A stretch of 8,560 bases of DNA from Minisyncoccota bacterium (lineage in GTDB: Bacteria; Patescibacteriota; Minisyncoccia; UBA6257; JAKLIH01). Numbering within the stretch: position 1 is the first letter of the stretch; the number at the start of each line of letters is the position of its first letter. Below, one piece after another: positions 6,783-8,560 of the stretch. The notes below the pieces were generated by a model. The model was not told the origin of the DNA. It was given only the letters and a program-made list of their open reading frames with translations, and ran no database searches. The stretch is from the NCBI GenBank assembly GCA_028702045.1, contig JAQVPP010000020.1:1-8560 (forward strand). Direction: 5' to 3'. A program made the translations under genes and the position numbers.

Positions 6783-7193
6783 ATGCCAACAATTAATCAG
6801 TTAATCAGGAAGAATAGAAAAAGAGATGTTGAAAAATCAAAAACAAAAGGTTTGAGATCTTCTTTTAATACAAAACAAAATAAACCTGTTTTTTATTTTT
6901 CTCCATTTAAAAAAGGTGTATGTACTAAAGTTACTACAGTTACCCCTAAGAAACCAAACTCTGCTTTGAGAAAAATAGCTAGGGTTAAGTTATCTAATGG
7001 TCAAGAAATTACTGCATATATTCCAGGTATTGGTCATAATCTACAAGAGCACTCTATAGTATTAGTTAGAGGTGGAAGAGTTAAGGATTTACCTGGTGTA
7101 AGATATCATATAGTAAGAAATAAATATGATACTCAAGGAGTAGACGGTCGTAAAAAGGGTAGAAGTAAATATGGAACTAAAAAAGCTAAATAA
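6783..7193 (+). CDS. rpsL: Small ribosomal subunit protein uS12
   Basis: A 136-residue protein of the 30S decoding centre. It opens with P-T-I-N-Q-L-I-R-K and carries the invariant core T-P-K-K-P-N-S-A-L-R-K (54-64), G-H-N-L-Q-E-H-S (84-91) and G-G-R-V-K-D-L-P-G-V-R-Y (97-108), ending G-R-S-K-Y-G-T-K-K-A-K. The lysines whose substitution gives streptomycin resistance in E. coli (K56/K57 and K101 here) are wild type. Compared with the 124-residue E. coli protein there is an insertion of about 13 residues in the N-terminal arm (28-40), rich in Asn, Lys and Phe, before S-P-F-K-K-G-V-C-T. It is the first gene of the str operon. There is no Shine-Dalgarno in the A/T leader, and no Trp codon of either kind. 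Confidence 0.98.
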   Translation: MPTINQLIRKNRKRDVEKSKTKGLRSSFNTKQNKPVFYFSPFKKGVCTKVTTVTPKKPNSALRKIARVKLSNGQEITAYIPGIGHNLQEHSIVLVRGGRVKDLPGVRYHIVRNKYDTQGVDGRKKGRSKYGTKKAK

Positions 7194-7198
7194 TCAAT

Positions 7199-7669
7199 AT
7201 GGATTTAATTGTTAATCAAAAAAAATATGCACCAGATCTAAAGTATAATAGCGTATTGGTCTCTAAGATGATTAATATGGTAATGGAGTCTGGTAAGAAA
7301 AATATTGCTCTTAAAAACGTCTATAAAATGATGGAGATTTTAAATGAAAAAACAAAACAAGAATCATTGCTTGTTTTTGAAACAGCCTTATCTAATATTG
7401 CTCCTAGAGTAGAGATCAAAGGAATGAGGATTGGTGGTGCTAACTACCAAGTACCTGTTCCTGTTATTGGAGAGAGAAGAACTACACTAGCTATGAGATG
7501 GTTGCTTGATATAGCTAGAAAGAAAAAAGGCAAACCAATTTCTGAAAAAATAGCAGACGAGATATTATTGGCATTTAAAAATGAAGGGGGTGCTATTAAA
7601 AAGAAAATTGATGTACAAAAAATGGCTGAAGCTAATAAGGCTTTTGCACATTTTGGAAGAAGAATGTAG
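7199..7669 (+). CDS. rpsG: Small ribosomal subunit protein uS7
   Basis: A 156-residue head protein of the 30S subunit that binds the 3' major domain of 16S rRNA. Diagnostic stretches are A-L-x-N-I-A-P-R-V-E-I-K (64-75), G-G-A-N-Y-Q-V-P-V-P-V (79-89), R-R-T-T-L-A-M-R-W (93-101) and the C-terminal M-A-E-A-N-K-A-F-A-H-F. The basic N-terminal tail is shorter than in E. coli. The single Trp is UGG. It starts 5 bases after rpsL with ATG in AATCAATATGG, again without a Shine-Dalgarno. The gene ends in TAG, where most genes here use TAA. Confidence 0.98.
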   Translation: MDLIVNQKKYAPDLKYNSVLVSKMINMVMESGKKNIALKNVYKMMEILNEKTKQESLLVFETALSNIAPRVEIKGMRIGGANYQVPVPVIGERRTTLAMRWLLDIARKKKGKPISEKIADEILLAFKNEGGAIKKKIDVQKMAEANKAFAHFGRRM

Positions 7670-7690
7670 TTAAAAAAATAAAAAAATATT

Positions 7691-8560
7691 ATGGAATATC
7701 CTTTAAAAAAATTAAGAAATATAGGTATTATTGCTCATATTGATGCAGGTAAGACTACGACAACAGAGCGTATTTTATTTTATACTGGTATTTCTCATAA
7801 AATTGGAGAAGTTCATGAAGGAGCAGCTATTATGGATTGGATGGAACAAGAAAGAGAAAGAGGAATAACTATTACCTCTGCTGCTACTACTTGTTACTGG
7901 ATACCTACATACAGGAAAGGTGATGCTGAGTATAAACACAAGTTTAATATTATTGACACTCCAGGACACATTGACTTTACTGCAGAAGTACAACGCTCAC
8001 TTAGAGTTTTGGATGGAGCGGTAGTTGTTTTTGATGGTGTAGCTGGCGTAGAATCACAATCAGAAACAGTATGGAGACAAGCTGATAAGTATAAAGTTCC
8101 TAGAATTTGTTTTATCAATAAGATGGACAGAATGGGAGCTGATTTTGAGAGTGACTTACAATCAATTTATGAAAAATTAACTCCTAATGCTCTAGTACTT
8201 AATTTTCCTATTGGTAAAGAAGAAGATTTTTCTGGAGTTATTGATGTTTTGAAAATGAAGAGAATTGATTTTCAAGGAGAACATGGAGAAACAGTAGAGT
8301 ATTTAGATATTCCTGAAGAATATATGGAACAAGCTAAGAAGTATAGATCTGAATTAGTTGATAAAATAGCAGGAGAAGATGAGGTCTTAATGGAAAAATA
8401 CTTAAATGAAGAAGAGATTAGTAATGAAGAACTTTTACAATCATTAAGAAAATCAGTTATTGAGTATAAATTAGTTCCTGTTATGTGCGGTACTGCATTT
8501 AAAAACAAAGGAGTACAGCCAGTACTTGATATGGTTGTGGAATTATTCCCATCACCACTA
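7691..8560 (+). CDS. fusA: Elongation factor G, N-terminal part (runs off window)
   Basis: The first 290 codons of the translocation GTPase are present, open to the last base of the window. The GTP-binding motifs are complete: A-H-I-D-A-G-K-T (15-22, P-loop), R-G-I-T-I-T (57-62, switch I), D-T-P-G-H (89-93) and N-K-M-D (143-146). M-D-W-M-E-Q-E-R-E-R-G is the usual EF-G signature. G-T-A-F-K-N-K-G-V-Q-P-V-L-D (267-280) marks the end of the G domain region. All three Trp codons are UGG. It follows rpsG after a 21-base A/T-only spacer, completing rpsL-rpsG-fusA. Domains II-V lie outside the window. Confidence 0.98.
   Translation, partial: MEYPLKKLRNIGIIAHIDAGKTTTTERILFYTGISHKIGEVHEGAAIMDWMEQERERGITITSAATTCYWIPTYRKGDAEYKHKFNIIDTPGHIDFTAEVQRSLRVLDGAVVVFDGVAGVESQSETVWRQADKYKVPRICFINKMDRMGADFESDLQSIYEKLTPNALVLNFPIGKEEDFSGVIDVLKMKRIDFQGEHGETVEYLDIPEEYMEQAKKYRSELVDKIAGEDEVLMEKYLNEEEISNEELLQSLRKSVIEYKLVPVMCGTAFKNKGVQPVLDMVVELFPSPL

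Noticed and set aside
7775..8508. Minus-strand ORFs opposite fusA (7775-7993, 7894-8118, 8272-8508)
   Set aside because: They lie fully within the unmistakable EF-G coding sequence and are Ser/Cys-rich shadows of it.
109..8560. Origin from a Mollicute (the classic UGA = Trp group)
   Set aside because: The code and AT content would fit, but the sigma4/HARE protein, the anchor plus TraD-like ATPase pair, the C-Ala-less AlaRS and the lack of Shine-Dalgarno sites fit a CPR-type genome better. Not excluded without phylogeny.
1..8560. CRISPR array, insertion sequence or attachment site
   Set aside because: No spaced direct repeats of suitable length, no transposase or integrase motifs and no terminal inverted repeats were seen.

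Overview
The window is AT-rich DNA with all ten genes on the + strand. It most likely comes from a reduced-genome bacterium of the Patescibacteria (CPR) type. Three things point that way: a sigma-region-4/winged-helix protein, a two-gene membrane partner plus TraG/TraD-like ATPase cassette, and a compact alanyl-tRNA synthetase without its C-terminal domain. No 16S rRNA or other taxonomic marker gene is present, so the placement is inference.

The central observation is the genetic code. Six genes are cut by in-frame TGA codons (13 in total), yet the protein families continue in the same frame across every one, and genes end only at TAA or TAG. Where the family is recognisable, TGA falls where tryptophan is conserved: the N-F-W of AlaRS, the N-x-x-W of TspO, and W-P-x-I-N-P and E-W-G-Y in the regulator. 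UGA is therefore read as Trp, as in translation table 4. This matters because the recoding known in the CPR groups Absconditabacteria and Gracilibacteria is UGA = Gly (table 25). With standard-code translation most of these genes would look like fragments or pseudogenes. All coordinates here use UGA = Trp.

Layout. At 1-108 there is a hairpin terminator of an upstream unit followed by a strong promoter. At 109-6215 there is one tightly packed operon with gaps of 4 to 10 bases: sigma4/HARE-HTH-like regulator, membrane-anchored protein, TraG/TraD-like ATPase, alaS, tspO and a 47-residue small ORF. The stretch 6216-6376 holds a promoter and a leader with an inverted repeat. A monocistronic gene for a very acidic 92-residue protein (6377-6655) follows, closed by a GAAA-loop terminator. 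From 6699 a third promoter drives the classic str operon: rpsL, rpsG, fusA (fusA runs off the end of the window).

Signals. All three promoters have a TTGAC(G/T) -35 element, a 17-base spacer and a T-A-rich -10. No gene start is preceded by a recognisable Shine-Dalgarno sequence; starts sit in A/T-only leaders. CpG is strongly depleted, and CGA and CGG arginine codons are absent from all reading frames used.

How the genes may work together: the second and third genes form a membrane platform plus hexameric-type ATPase of the conjugation/T4SS coupling class, presumably moving DNA or protein across the envelope, with the first gene a candidate regulator. The remaining genes are translation housekeeping (alaS, rpsL, rpsG, fusA), plus a TspO membrane protein and two small proteins of unknown role.
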